Positions 21,455-32,700 of a stretch of DNA of 64,000 bases are shown piece by piece. The DNA lies in NCBI RefSeq assembly GCF_009905375.1, contig NC_133649.1:240358198-240422197 (forward strand), in the 5' to 3' direction. The DNA comes from Apium graveolens (lineage: Eukaryota; Streptophyta; Magnoliopsida; Apiales; Apiaceae). The position numbers and the translations under genes were made by a program. Positions within the stretch are counted from its first letter, which is position 1. Every line of letters begins with the position of its first letter. The notes under the pieces are model-generated. The model was not told the origin of the DNA. It saw only the letters and a program-made list of their open reading frames with translations, and did not search any database.

Positions 21455-22696
21455 TTAAGAAGACTTTGGAACCCTAGCTTTCTTGGGTCCTGAAGGTTTA
21501 GGAGTAGAAACAGAATCAATAATTGAACCCTTAACAGGCTTAGATTTCACTTTGGCTGGCTCCTTCTCAGTGTTAGTCTCAACAGAGTTGTTAGACTTAG
21601 AAATAGGAGTCTCAGTCTTGTCTTGTGTGTGCTTATTACTCATGCTTGTCTTAGTGTTGATGCAAGTGCTAGCAGTTGCATGAAAAGCTTTAAAATAATC
21701 AGACATGGTAACAAATGCACATGGCATACATCCAACTATACCACAGGGTTCATGAAAACTAGACATGTTAGGCATGGTAGGCATGCTGGAAGTTGCAATA
21801 GATTCTACTTTACCTTTAGTGCATGCATGTGTAAGATGTGCAACAGAATTGCAATTATTACAAAGCTTCCTAGATGCAGATGAAGATGATGCAAAATCAG
21901 ATTTCTTATTAACACCTACTTTGCCATTCCTGTTCTTCTTGGTCTTAACCTTAGCACTTACACCAGTCTTAGAGTTGACTATAGGTTCTGGTTTCTTAAG
22001 CGTTTCAGGTTCTTTTCTATCCACCTTAGTACCTAGGTCAGCTATGGATTTAGCTTTCGTAGCTGGAGCCTTAGGGGTCTTAGGGGATTCCTCTACCTTC
22101 TCTCTATCTTCAGCAATCAATTCCTCATTGATCAGCAAACTTACTTCATCCAAAGGTTCTGAAATAGACTCAGTGAATATCGGAAATACAACATCCTTAA
22201 CAACATATGGAACCTTTTCTGAGACAAACATGTTTATCTCTGATGTGCCACTATGTTTCTTACTGTTCAGCTTAGAATATTCAAGTCCTATTGAAGTATT
22301 AGATTTAAATCTTTGACTATCTATTATCTCCTTCTGAGTCAGATCTGCATTCTTAAACGCCTGTAACTTCTTTTCTAAGTCAGCAATTTGGGTTCTAAGA
22401 ATGGCCTCTATGTCTGCATTGCACTTAACCTTATTCTCTAGATGCTCATTTTTTTACTTAAGGTCTTCTAATCCAACTACAAGCAATTCTAGTTCTTCAT
22501 TCCCAGAGGTTAAACTCTCAGATTTAAGAACTAATTTATCATTTTCCATTTTATATGCAAGCATGCTTGTATGGACATTATACAATTCTAAAGTAAGTTC
22601 ATGCACAGTAGATTTGTATTCATATACAGACATTTCTATACTGGTAAGTTCAGGAACCTGAGATGGTCGTGGTGATTCCTCTGCAGAGTCTGCCAT
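21455..22696 (-). pseudogene. SIRE-a gag C-terminal region with second CCHC knuckle
   Basis: Two open pieces in one frame (22454-22696 and 21455-22231), with a gap around 22240-22450 that includes in-frame stops. The upper piece is a coiled-coil-like region (SVYEYKSTVHELTLELYN). The lower one is Lys/Pro/Ser-rich and carries a CCHC knuckle, CNNCNSVAHLTHAC, near residue 125. It ends at a natural-looking stop at 21455, placed similarly to the gag stop in SIRE-b (56320). Confidence 0.8.
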
Positions 22697-23566
22697 GAGA
22701 GCCAGATTTACATGCTCTTCCTCTTCATCTGAATTAGTATCATCCTAGCTTTTTCCTTCAGCAATGTAGGCTCTCCCTTTTCCCTTTACCACATAAGCAT
22801 TCATCTTCTGTTTCAGCTTCTCATTCTTCCTTTTCAGATCTTCATAAGTTTCCTTCTTTTCATAGGAATCATTTGGTTTAGCTGCCTTGGGCTTTCTGCA
22901 ATCAGATGCAAAGTGCCCTAACTCATTGCAGTTGTAGCATCTGGTTTTGCTCTTGTCAACCCAGCTTGACTTGTAGCCTTCTGTGGAGCTTGACCCTGAC
23001 GAGTAGCTTCATTTCTGAAATATCCCTGATGAACCCCTTGGTTTGTAGCTTTCTTCTGAATCTAACATGACTAAATTTTGCAGCCATGTATGCCATCGAT
23101 TTGTCCTCCAACTGTTCAAGTTCCTCTTGAGTATAGAACTCACTTTCATCTTCTGGCTCACCATGAGTAATTTCAGCTATGACAATTTCTTTAATTGTTG
23201 AGGAGGGTGCACCTTGTTTTCTTGAGATTCTGGTTCATGAACTACAAGTGCAGTGGTTTTTGCAAGTGCCGTACTCTTACTGTCAACAGAACCAGGTCTA
23301 TAGATAATGGCTCTTCGCTCTTGCTATAGCTCATATGTTCTTAACTTACCATAGAACACATCTAGGGACATAGTGATAAAATTTGATCTTTCCCTGATTG
23401 ATGTATTCTTTTGTTTCAGGTGAACTAGGAGCGTCAACATAAACTTTTTGTTAGACTCTCGTATGGGGTAGACTTTCTCTTGCAGCTTTAATTCACTTAA
23501 CAATCTTGTATATCTCTCAAAGAGTGAAGACAGTGCTTCTCCGGGTTGAAGTTTAAATGCCTCATA
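22697..23566 (-). pseudogene. SIRE-a gag middle region with first CCHC knuckle
   Basis: No long ORF, but minus-strand translation continues gag with several stops. Just after the stop at 23567 it reads YEAFKLQPGEALSSLFERY, and near 22893-22946 there is a clean zinc knuckle, CYNCNELGHFASDC. Two knuckles in gag, one here and one near 21850, are also seen in SIRE-b. Confidence 0.75.
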
Positions 23567-24016
23567 CTAAGTCGTCAGAATATCCATCCTGTTTTCTTTG
23601 ACTTCCTCTGTTCCTTCCATCAAAAGCTCAATGGTCTCCCACATATCTTTTGCACTGTTACTTCCTAGAAGCTGATGACTCATATCCTTTTCGGTCGATT
23701 CCACAATTATGAGTTGAAGGCTTGTGTCCAGATTTATCAACTCCTTATCGGTTTCCGTATATTTAGACAGATCCCTGGGAGTAGATGTGGAAGGAATTCT
23801 TACACCAGTTGCAGTTGTGGATTCAGCAATTACTTCCATCGGAACATAAGGTCCATTCAGTAATATCCCAATGTAAAGTGGATTCGAAGCTTTCATAAAC
23901 AATACCATCTTTTTCTTCCATAGGTTGTAATTATCTCTGTGGAATGGAGGAACCTTTATGCTTCCAATTCTTTGGTTATTCATTTTCTTGGCGGAGTTAA
24001 ATGATTTAAAATTCAA
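23567..24016 (-). pseudogene. SIRE-a gag N-terminal region
   Basis: 149 codons beginning about 100 bases inside the 5' LTR. It has VPPFHRDNYNLWKKKM near residue 25 and SAKDMWETIELLMEGTEEVK near residue 130, typical copia gag (UBN2-like) motifs, and stops prematurely at 23567. The SIRE-b gag N-terminus at 58369-58719 has the same pattern (FLDRDNYNHWKVKM, SKEVWDTIQIICDGTE). Confidence 0.88.
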
Positions 24017-24116
24017 AAAATTTCAAGAAATGAGAATTTTTGAAAATTAAAAAATTCAAGAATTTTTGAAGAACTTGTTTCTTTCTCTGGATCTTGATTT
24101 GTGTGTCAATCAACAA

Positions 24117-24129
24117 GCTCTGATACCAA
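24117..24129 (-). other. SIRE-a primer binding site (tRNA-Met type)
   Basis: Minus strand TTGGTATCAGAGC next to the 5' LTR, complementary to the 3' end of initiator tRNA-Met, the usual primer for plant copia elements. Confidence 0.92.
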
Positions 24130-24130
24130 T

Positions 24131-25334
24131 TATTAGTCCCAAAATATCGTAGAAGGGGGGGTTGAATATGATACCTACAATCTATTTCGATTCATTTCAA
24201 GTTCTTCGTTAAAAGTACGGAATCAAAAACAACACAAAACCAATTCGAGGAATATATTGTTTTATTAATATAAACCTTGAGGTTGCTACAATCTAATCAA
24301 AGTATTGATTAGCTACAATAAATTCAGCAACATAACATTCTGTTTACAAGAATAATAAATGTGAAGCTTTAATGGAGCTCTCGTAAACTTTCCGTGTTTG
24401 CTGAAGAAGATAACTGCTTTAATGAATTACATTCAATTGCTGCTTTGTAGACTTTCAAAATTCAATGAACAGGTGGCCAATTATTGTCCACACAATTCAT
24501 TAATTTTCCTGCAATTGAATCAGTTAATCAACATCTCTGTGGCGACATCTCTATGGCGACAAGCCTTCTCTGTGTATCTTATGTGGCGACATCTCTATGG
24601 TGAAAAGGCTTCTCTGTGTATCCTCTATGGCGACAGCTCTGTGGCGACATAGTTGTCTTATTCTCTGTGCTGACAACCTCTGTGGCGACATGCTTCTGTG
24701 GCGACAATTACTCTGCTGTGGCGACAGTTGCCTTGAGCAATTGTTCCAACATCTCTGTGGTTACATCTCCTGTGGCGACAGGTGTGCCTTGATACCATTT
24801 CTCTGTGGTTACATCTCCTGTGGCGACAGGTAGAGAGCTGTCTTTTACTTAGAATATTTTTGGCTCTTTGTCAAACCATTCTTCAATGTATCAATCACTT
24901 TTCTTCTGTTAATTGAATCAAAGTACTTTCTTGAATGCTGATGTTTGCTGCACTGGTCTGGTTCACAAACTACTAGTACTGAGAGAATCCTGATTCAATT
25001 TGTCTTGTGTTTCTGAGTTGATACATACTGATGTTGATCCATTGCTTCTTTCACTGAACCCTTGATCTTGTAATACTCAAAGTCAATACATGCAACTGAT
25101 ACTTAAAGCCCCTTGATGTCTTATTGTTCATGGCTGCTTGAACATAGTAATGAAGTTCTTCCCATGATCTGTAGGAGGACCTAATGAATTAATCATATCA
25201 TTTGGTTCTTTGTGTTTATCCTGTCTTCATCTGAAGGGTTCCTGTGCTTCACAGTTTAATAATGTTTATTTGTTTCTGTTTTCATGTTGAGTTATAAATC
25301 CTCGATTACATGTTACATTACATTATGCTTTACA
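24131..25334 (-). repeat. SIRE-a 5' LTR (right copy)
   Basis: 1204 bp. It ends TTTACA on the plus strand (TGTAAAGC start on its own strand). The inner end is TATTAGTCCC, where TG would be expected (SIRE-b has TGTTATTCCC at the same place), so the terminal dinucleotide has mutated. The CTGTGGCGACA block is at 24532-24832. Confidence 0.93.
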
Positions 25335-26102
25335 GAGGTCCTGAGATACCACAAATTGATGCTAAATCCTGCAAAGTGTGCTTTCAGAGTGGGACCTGGA
25401 AAGTTCTTGGGACTGATGGTCTCCAAGAGGGGAATCAAGGCCAATCCCGATAAAATAAAGGCAATCTTGGATATGGAGCCATCAAAGACTATCAAAGATG
25501 TTCAAAAGCTCACTGGAAGGGTTGCTGTATTGGGGCGGTTCATCTCCAAATCTAGGGACAAGTGCTTGTCGTTCTTCAGGTCCTTGAACAACGTTAAGGA
25601 TTTCGTATGGACTGGGGAAAGCCAGAAGGCATTCGAAGAATTAAAGAAATATATGGCCCAGGCCCCGTTGTCGGCCAAGCCAGCTCTGAATGAGACTTTA
25701 TACTTGTACCTGGTCATTTTAGAAAATGCCTTGAGCGCTGTATTGGTTAAGGAGGAACTTAAAATCCAGAAACCCAAATACTATGTTAGCAAAATTCTGC
25801 ATGGAGCTGAGTTGAATTATTCAACTATTGAGAAGTTCGCTTTAGCCTTGGTAATGGCTTCAAGAAAGTTGCGTCCTTACTTTTAGGCTCATAAAATTGA
25901 AGTGTTAACGAATCAGCCCTTGAGAAATATTATTCATAGCCCCAAAGCTAGTGGGAGACTGATTAAGTGGGCACTAGAATTGGGAGAATTTGACATCAAG
26001 TACAAGCCACGAATGGCAATAAAAGCCCAGGCATTGGCTGACTTTGTGGTGGAATGTACCATACCGAACCAAGAAGTCGAGGGGCAGGAAGATACTATAC
26101 CT
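25335..26102 (+). pseudogene. Tat reverse transcriptase C-terminus and first RNase H
   Basis: Codons start exactly at the SIRE-a boundary with EVLRYHKLMLNPAKCAF, the RT thumb region after the YMDD box, which is off-window. RNase H follows: FVWTGESQKAFEELK, then YVSKILHGAELNYSTIEK and the LTNQPLRNIIH segment. An in-frame TAG at 25884 interrupts it, and another stop at 26103 separates it from the second RNase H. All three parts are in one frame. Confidence 0.9.
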
Positions 26103-26105
26103 TAA

Positions 26106-26636
26106 AATATAGAAGGTGATAAAGAAAACAATGAAACGGGAATTAGGGAGAAGGAATATTGGGTTCTCTATTTTGATGGAGCATCAAAAACAAATTCAAG
26201 CGGAGCAGGGCTAGTTTTACAAAGCCCTGATGGGTTCTTGATTGAATATGCTATGAAGCTAGACTTCCCAACTACAAACAATGAAGCAGAATATGAAGCT
26301 CTGATAGATGGACTCGGCTTAGCAGGGACACAGAGAGTCAAGAACTTAAAAGTTTATGGAGGCTCGAAGTTGGTCATATCCCAGGTTAAGGGAGAGTTTG
26401 AGGCAAGGGATGATACAATGGCTAAGTATGTCCGCCTAGTAAGGGTTGTGATGACTCAGTTCGATGAATGCCATGTTGAGCACATCCCAAGGGAGGAAAA
26501 TGCTAAGGCGGATGCATTGTCAAAGTTTGCTTCATCAGAGATAGAGCAAAGTTCAGGAAGTGTTTTCTTCCTCATTTTGAAAATACGGAGCATTGATGTT
26601 AAGCTTGTAGCTCCTATAATGTTGGGGATGTCATAA
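26106..26636 (+). pseudogene. Tat second (archaeal-type) RNase H
   Basis: In frame with the preceding RNase H. Motifs WVLYFDGASKTNSSGAGLVL (first Asp), TTNNEAEYEALIDGL (Glu), KVYGGSKLVISQVKGE and NAKADALSKFAS match the RVT_3-type RNase H found as an extra domain in Tat elements. In the KVYG box the usual Asp position is Gly, so one catalytic acid seems lost. A stop at 26634 separates it from integrase. Confidence 0.88.
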
Positions 26637-27862
26637 ATAGATCCCGTCAAATCCCATATTCAAACTAGTTGGCTGCCAAATGATGTGACTAAAGCACGAA
26701 AGTTAGTTGTTCAAGCACTGAGATACTCCTTGATCAATTGGATTTTGTACAAAAGATCTTATGTGGTTCCTTACTTAAGATATCTCAGGCCCGATAAGGC
26801 ACACTTGGCTCTTGAAGAAGTACATGAAGGTATCTGTGGGCAACACCTAGGGGGCAGAGCACTGGCTCATAAGATAACCTGTTTAGGCTTTTATTGGCCA
26901 AAGATGTTGGCCGATGCCAAAGAATATGTGAAGAAGTGTGATCGATGTCAAAAACATGCACCGGTTGTTCGACAACCCCCCGAGATGTTAACTTCCATCA
27001 ATTCTCCCATCCCCTTTTCCATGTGGGGAATGGATATACTTGGGCCCTTCCCCATGGCACAGCACAAAGGAAGTTCCTAATCGTAGCCATTGATTATTTT
27101 ACTAAGTGGATTGAAGCCAAGCCTTTGGCCAAGATCACAACTAAGCAGGTTGCACAATTCCTGTGGGAAAACATCATGTACTGATAAGGAATTCCTCGTA
27201 TCCTACTTATCGATAATGGAACACAGTTCAACAATGAAGAATTCAACAAGTATTGTGAGGAGAATGATATTGAGTTGTGGTTTACCTCCGTAACTCACCC
27301 GCAAGCCAATGGGCAAGCGGAATTGACGAATCGAATAATCCTGGATGGAGTAAAGAAGAGGATCGAGAAATCAAGGAATAACTGGGTGGATGAAATATTC
27401 CCAATACTATGGGCATATCGAACTACTTGTAGAGTCACAACTGGAGCAACTCCCTTCATGTTAGCATATGGGGCAGAGGCGGTTGTTCCTGTGGAGATAT
27501 CACATTTGTTTCCTAGGATCCAAGCTTTTAATGCTGAGGAAAATGAGGAAGGGCAAAGATTAGCCTTGGATCTAATTAATGAAGTACGAGAAGAGGCACA
27601 TACGAAATAGTGGAATATTAGAAAAAGGCTTCGTTCTATTACAACCTAAGGGTTAAGGAAAGGTTCTTCAAGCAAGGTGACTTGGTTCTGAGGAAGGCGA
27701 AAGCTTCTGGTGTTGGGAAGAAAGGAAAGCTTTTCCCAAATTGGGAAGGGCCATATAAGGTCAAAAGTGTTCAAGGAAGAGGAACCTACAAGCTGGAGAC
27801 TATGGATGGTTTTGAAGTTCCCAAAACCTAACATGCACAGAACCTGAAGGTTTATTATGTGT
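26637..27862 (+). pseudogene. Tat integrase
   Basis: The zinc site (GICGQHLGGRALAHK, CDRCQKHA) and the first Asp (GMDILGPFPMA) are in the same frame as RNase H. Near 27075 a frameshift moves the reading to another frame (KFLIVAIDYFTKWIEAKP). Stops at 27182-27187 precede LLIDNGTQF (second Asp). The catalytic Glu is present in HPQANGQAELTNR. After the stop at 27608 and another near 27649 the C-terminal barrel continues (FFKQGDLVLRKA, NWEGPYKVKSVQGRGTYKL) to about 27862. Confidence 0.9.
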
Positions 27863-28234
27863 AAAATGATCAAGCACGATTCTCACTTATCAAGATGACA
27901 AGTAGGTTGAAAAGAACCTTGAAGCTTTGCTTGCTAAGGATTTTTATAAATTTGATAGAAGATATGTTTTAGTTTTATCAGGGTTGAACCCATCTCGTGT
28001 AAGGTGTTGAAAATACCAAGTTATAATAAAAAAATGTTCAGTTTGATCTAGTTTGTTGCATTGTTAGATTCTGAAAGACAAAACAAAGTTATAAACTTGA
28101 GTTCCGAAACTCGAAAGGTTGAACTATGATAATATTTGAGATTGGATTACAAGACAAAACAAGTAAAAACATCCAAAGTCTATTACAAAGTCTAAAAATG
28201 TCTAAACAAAAGAAAAATACATAAGGAAAGGGAG
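27863..28234. other. Tat region between integrase and antisense gene (converging 3' ends)
   Basis: About 370 bp of AT-rich DNA between the end of integrase (plus strand) and the stop of the antisense ORF (minus strand). No gene seen; transcripts from both sides would converge here. Confidence 0.6.
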
Positions 28235-28954
28235 TTAAGCCTTAGAAGGCTCAGATTCTTTGAAGCCACTATTTGAAGTCTCCTCAGACGTTTCCTGAGT
28301 TGGCCCCTCAGAAGTTTCTTCAAAAGTCTCCACGGAGGTCTCTTCGGAACTATCCTCAATCGCCTCAGGTGCCTTTGGGTGCTCCTCTACTCTGACCTTA
28401 TTCACACTCGGCTCAGCCTCTTCCTCGGATGAGGATTCCTCTTCCCCGAAACTGGACTCAGGCTCTTTTCCTTTTTGACTTTGGCTCACGACCGGGGCCT
28501 TTGATGAAGAAGCTCTGTGATCAGGGGAAGGAGCTGATCATTCCTCTTCCCGAACAAGCTCCACAACCACATCAGTTACTCCCCCCAACCTTGGAACCTT
28601 GAGAGGGCAGGGGAAGGAGTCTGCCTCAAGAGTTTTCGGGTACTCGGCCTGAATGGCCTCAACCGCGACATCCCAACCCTCTTTGTAGCTCACGGGGTGA
28701 GTAAGAGCGTCGTGCTCCACCATTAGGTCTTGGAACTCCTGAGTGTCCATTGAGGCATCAAAGGATTTATCTTTTTGATTTTTGAGAATCACAATCTCAG
28801 CCCGAGCCATTTCCAAGTCGGAAGTTGAGGAGGCAAGTTGGGCCTTGAGGTTTTTAATTTCTTGGTTGGCCTCTTCCAATTTCTTAGTCATATCCTCTAG
28901 GCCAACCTTCCAAGCCTTAGCTTGGTGAAGCGCCCCTTGAAAATGGACGTTCTC

Positions 28955-29038
28955 CTATAAGTGATAAAGAAGAAGTGATAAATAAGAAAAATCATGAGAA
29001 ATGGTAATAGTAATAAGAAAAAAAGAGAAGAAATATAC
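28955..29038 (-). other. Putative intron in Tat antisense gene (second coding intron)
   Basis: 84 nt, GTATATTTCT...CTTATAG, AT-rich and T-rich before the AG. Coding is open on both sides, but a direct join changes phase by one, so either a one-base indel has occurred or the true boundary differs. Confidence 0.5.
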
Positions 29039-29389
29039 CGTCGCTAGCCTGAGCACCAAAAAGCTCATTAGCCTCCAAGTCTTGTTGGAGGACAAAGTCT
29101 TGGTAGTCTACCGGGGAAATAGACTGAATTGACCACTCTTTGGCGTGTTTAGTATTGCCAACGATCGTGTCTTTTCCCCAAATTCCTCATGCAGGTTGAA
29201 AGAAAGGCCCTGGCTTCTGTTTGGTATGCAGGGGTTGGCTGGGGCGTTGTTCATCCCCATCTCTTGTTTGAAGTAAAAACTCAGGGAAGCGATCCCCGAG
29301 GCGCGGGTCCTTGAAGACCTTTCTAGCGTGCTTCATCCTGGTTGTTTCCAGGTCTTTAGGGTTGGTAGCCTCTTCGATCCTCTCGACCA

Positions 29390-29467
29390 CTGCACAAATT
29401 AAAGGAAAAGGAGTTGGAAAGATAGTAAAAGATAAGGAAAATAGAAAACCACTATAAGGAAATATAC
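29390..29467 (-). other. Putative intron in Tat antisense gene (first coding intron)
   Basis: 78 nt, AAG|GTATATTTCC at the donor and TTTGTGCAG|TG at the acceptor, T-rich throughout. Phase 1 on both sides, so the reading frame is preserved. Its length is a multiple of three and it contains no in-frame stop, so retention is a formal alternative. Confidence 0.65.
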
Positions 29468-29779
29468 CTTGCTTAGAAACAGGAGAAAGACCACGTTCAA
29501 TAAGAACCGTCTCTCTAATGAGATCCCAGGAATGTGACATTCCATTATCCTGAGTAAGGAGATTGAAAGCCCTGGTCTCCTCCTCAAACTAAATAATGTC
29601 ATTCGGGCTTCCATCCACAGCTTGCCCAAAGAACGAGCGAAAGAGAGTCCCCCAGTCGCCGCCCTCCCAGAGGACATAAAGAAACTCTTTTTTCCACCCC
29701 AAGTTGTTATCAGGGATGGACTTCCCATTCACTATGTGGGGGACAGTGGGGTGCTGGTTCAAAGAAACCCACCCCGGAT

Positions 29780-32700
29780 TGTAAGAACCCTGATTTTTGT
29801 AATATTTTAAAACTTCTATGAATAGTAACTCGAGCTAATTAAGTAATACGTATGGGGATCATCATTAAATGAATAGTGGAATTTTGAGAATCCGAGATCA
29901 TATTCTTGTTTATCGAGGAAAATAAGTGAATGTAAAAGCCGACGGAATTCGAAGATTCACAATTATACTACGTGTTTTCGTATACGTAAAGAATGGCGTA
30001 GAACCGGGAATACTACGTGAAATAAATAATATATCAAGGTATTTCTATGATCAAGAGAAGGAATGGAATTGGTTATAGGATTATAAGCGATAAAAGAAAT
30101 CGCTACGAAACAAGTCGTTATACGTGGAAACTATCGGAATGGAACGACGATTGCATTTACGATAAATAAACGAATGAGAAATTAAATCCCATGCAAGTTG
30201 GCCATGCATAACCAAGTCCTAACTAGTAGTTAGGAGTGTAACTAGATGATTAGAAGCTAACTAGAATAGTTAGTGGAATAGTGTTGAATAGTGATGGGAG
30301 ACAACAAGTACACAAGCCATACTTCTCCCTTTTCTCACTTCACCACACAATAAAACCAACCCATACCTTTGCCAAATTATTGTCAAATCTGCTGCATACA
30401 TCCCATATATTCATTATACACTCCGACACTTTAGCCACAAAAGAAAACAACCACTTTTCCCTCACTTAAAGCTCTCCCATTTTTCATTCCAGCAGTTCGG
30501 ATTTTCTGAGCAAGGGAGAAAGAAAAATTCATAACTCAAAATACACTCATTCAAATATCATGAAATTTTTACCATAGCTTTTATATATCATGGGTAAGCT
30601 TCGTACCAAATTTCAGCCTCAAATTATTTTTTTTCAATTTTATAAAAATGTTTGAATGAGGTGCTGAAAGGTAACTCCGAAATTTTAACTTGTTTCTTTG
30701 TTATGTTTCTTAAGGATCTAGCCCTTCTAAGTGTTTTCTAAGCAAACCAAGCCTCAATCATCCTAGAACTAACCTTCCTTGTATCCAAGAAGGTATAACT
30801 TTCAACCTTTTAAGGTTTTATGGTTGAATTTAAGAGTTATGTTTGTTGTAGTGTTAAGATCCAAAGGATTGTGTTTGTTTGAGTTTGTATTGATTATGTT
30901 CTTGCTAAAGACTTGAGATGTTGAGTTGTAATCCATGTATGTGGTACTATATAGAGCATATAAGGTTCATGTGGGTGGATCTTGAGAAGTACTTGTGTTT
31001 ATGATGGTTATAGGTAGTGATTGTGTTAAGATCAAGCAGTAGAAATTGAGTTTGGGCATTCTTGCACTTGATCTGTTTTCTGCAGGACATTCGGCCATGA
31101 AAATTGTTAAAATTTGAAAACCACTGGCCATGAGCAGATAGATCTTGTTTTTTAGTTTCTATATGTGTAGATCATCATGAGGAGATTTACGGTTTAGGAG
31201 TTATGGTCGTTTTAGTGTAAAACATTTATGCGATTAGCCAACTGCACTTAAGTCCACTTGCATGGTGATTTTGAAGGACTTAAAATAATTTCGAGATTCT
31301 GGAAAAATTATGAAAAATGGATATGATAGTAGAGAAGACTGTCCAAAAAGAATTGTGAGAAAATATTAATTTTTAGATTTTATAAAAATATTTTGGTAAA
31401 GCGAGAGCAAGCGAGAAACGCATAAAAACCTAGTTTTGACGCGCGTTTTCTCACGTTCGAGCTTAAAACTCGAAATGGACTTTCTAAAGCGAACGATCGA
31501 TTTCAAAACTCGACCATGTTATAAAGTGAGAATATAAGTGTTGAGAATGTGACGATCGGAGATTCGTTATACTTGAGTAGTTGCGAAAGTTGCTTAATAA
31601 AAGCGAGACGTTAATCGCGTACTAACTTAGACCGTTGGTTCTTGTTTATAGATCGCCAACCAAACACCAGATACCATACCACTTCGATTACTCGAGGCAA
31701 GTTTTCGAAACCCTATCTCATACTATCCATGCTATATATATACTGTTGTGATATTGATGCCATGATTTACAGTTCAAATATATATATGCTTGTCTATGAT
31801 ATCAATGCATACGAATTATGCGATTGTTTACGAAAACAAATTTCGTTTTACACGAGTATGAGAAGTTGAAACGTATTTCAAATATAATATATGATAATGG
31901 GAGTTGAAGATATTTTAATAACGATTTAATTCCGGAGAGAGCCGGACGCGAAAGATTTCTATTTCGATAAACAAAGTACTTTCGCGTAATATATATATCA
32001 AGCGAACGATTGAGATTTTGACTTAAACTTCGAGAAATATTGGTTTATTCATTTAAGGGACACCCTTACTTGATTGATTATTTTATAAAGCGATATTTAA
32101 GGGATTATTAAATATCCAGAAAGTATTTAAAAATATACTGAATAGTTTATAAATAATTTCACGTTATTTAATAAAGATTTAACTATTCAAAGAGCAATTA
32201 TAGGATACCAAATCATGTTTTGATTATTTGATTAAGGTGTCTCCATTCGTTGGACCTTATTCACAAAATATTTTGTATTTAAGGTTTTTATTAATTCATT
32301 GAACCTTAATTAGAAATACTTTGTACTTAAGATTTTATCAATTCATTAAATCCCTCTTATATAATTATGAGACCTTAGATATTTAATATCTTCGGACTTC
32401 TAAAAACTTATTTAAAAATAGACATAATTCCCAAAGGTACTTTCTAAATTATTCAAAACTCTTGAAAGAGATTAATCATTTGAAACGTATCAAAACCTTA
32501 GGGAACTTAGTCTTGAAGCATAAGAGTTTTGCTTCCTCGTTCAATAAAGAACAAGTGAGTAATATACGTGTCACCCTACTACAGATAGGGATTTGAAAAT
32601 GATTTTAAATTCAAAAATCTGACAACTCCCAAAGATCAATTGAGTTAAAAGTGATGAATAAATCATCTTATTTAAAGGTCAACTTTTAACGACCTATTCC

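Larger units (their letters stand above)
1..25334 (-). mobile_element. SIRE-a: Ty1/copia SIRE-type retrotransposon with extra 3' ORF region, interrupted by Athila
   Basis: The element reads on the minus strand. Its 5' LTR is at 24131-25334 and its 3' LTR at 1-1189, where the first ~17 bases of the repeat are cut off by the window edge. Between them lie primer site, gag, protease-integrase-RT-RNase H in copia order, a tandem-repeat spacer, a 4.4-kb extra coding region and a polypurine tract. An extra ORF between pol and the 3' LTR and two CCHC knuckles in gag are typical of the SIRE/Maximus lineage. Athila (6249-17460) splits the spacer. On the right the LTR abuts Tat RT codons directly, with a presumed GAGGT target copy; the matching copy lies outside the window. 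By eye the LTRs are about 96% identical, so this is an older insertion than Athila. Confidence 0.9.
28235..29779 (-). pseudogene. Tat antisense gene, 3' exons (C-terminal part)
   Basis: Minus-strand coding with likely introns. From 29779 down it reads GWVSLNQHPTV and continues to 29468, followed by GTATATTTCC...TTTGTGCAG (intron 29467-29390, 78 nt, phase 1 on both sides, so the frame is kept). Exon 2 (29389-29039) reads VVERIEEATNPKDLETTRMK and runs on to GTATATTTC (29038). The next acceptor is TTATAG (28955). Exon 3 (28954-28235) encodes a coiled coil (MTKKLEEANQEIKNLKAQLA) and an acidic Glu/Ser-rich tail. In-frame stops at 29589, 29187 and 28538 show that this copy is dead. The simple join at 28955/29039 does not keep phase, so that junction is uncertain. 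Confidence 0.75.

Noticed and set aside
25284..25334. Start of the first Tat ORF inside the SIRE-a LTR
   Set aside because: The open frame extends into the LTR by chance; real Tat codons begin at 25335, exactly at the LTR end.
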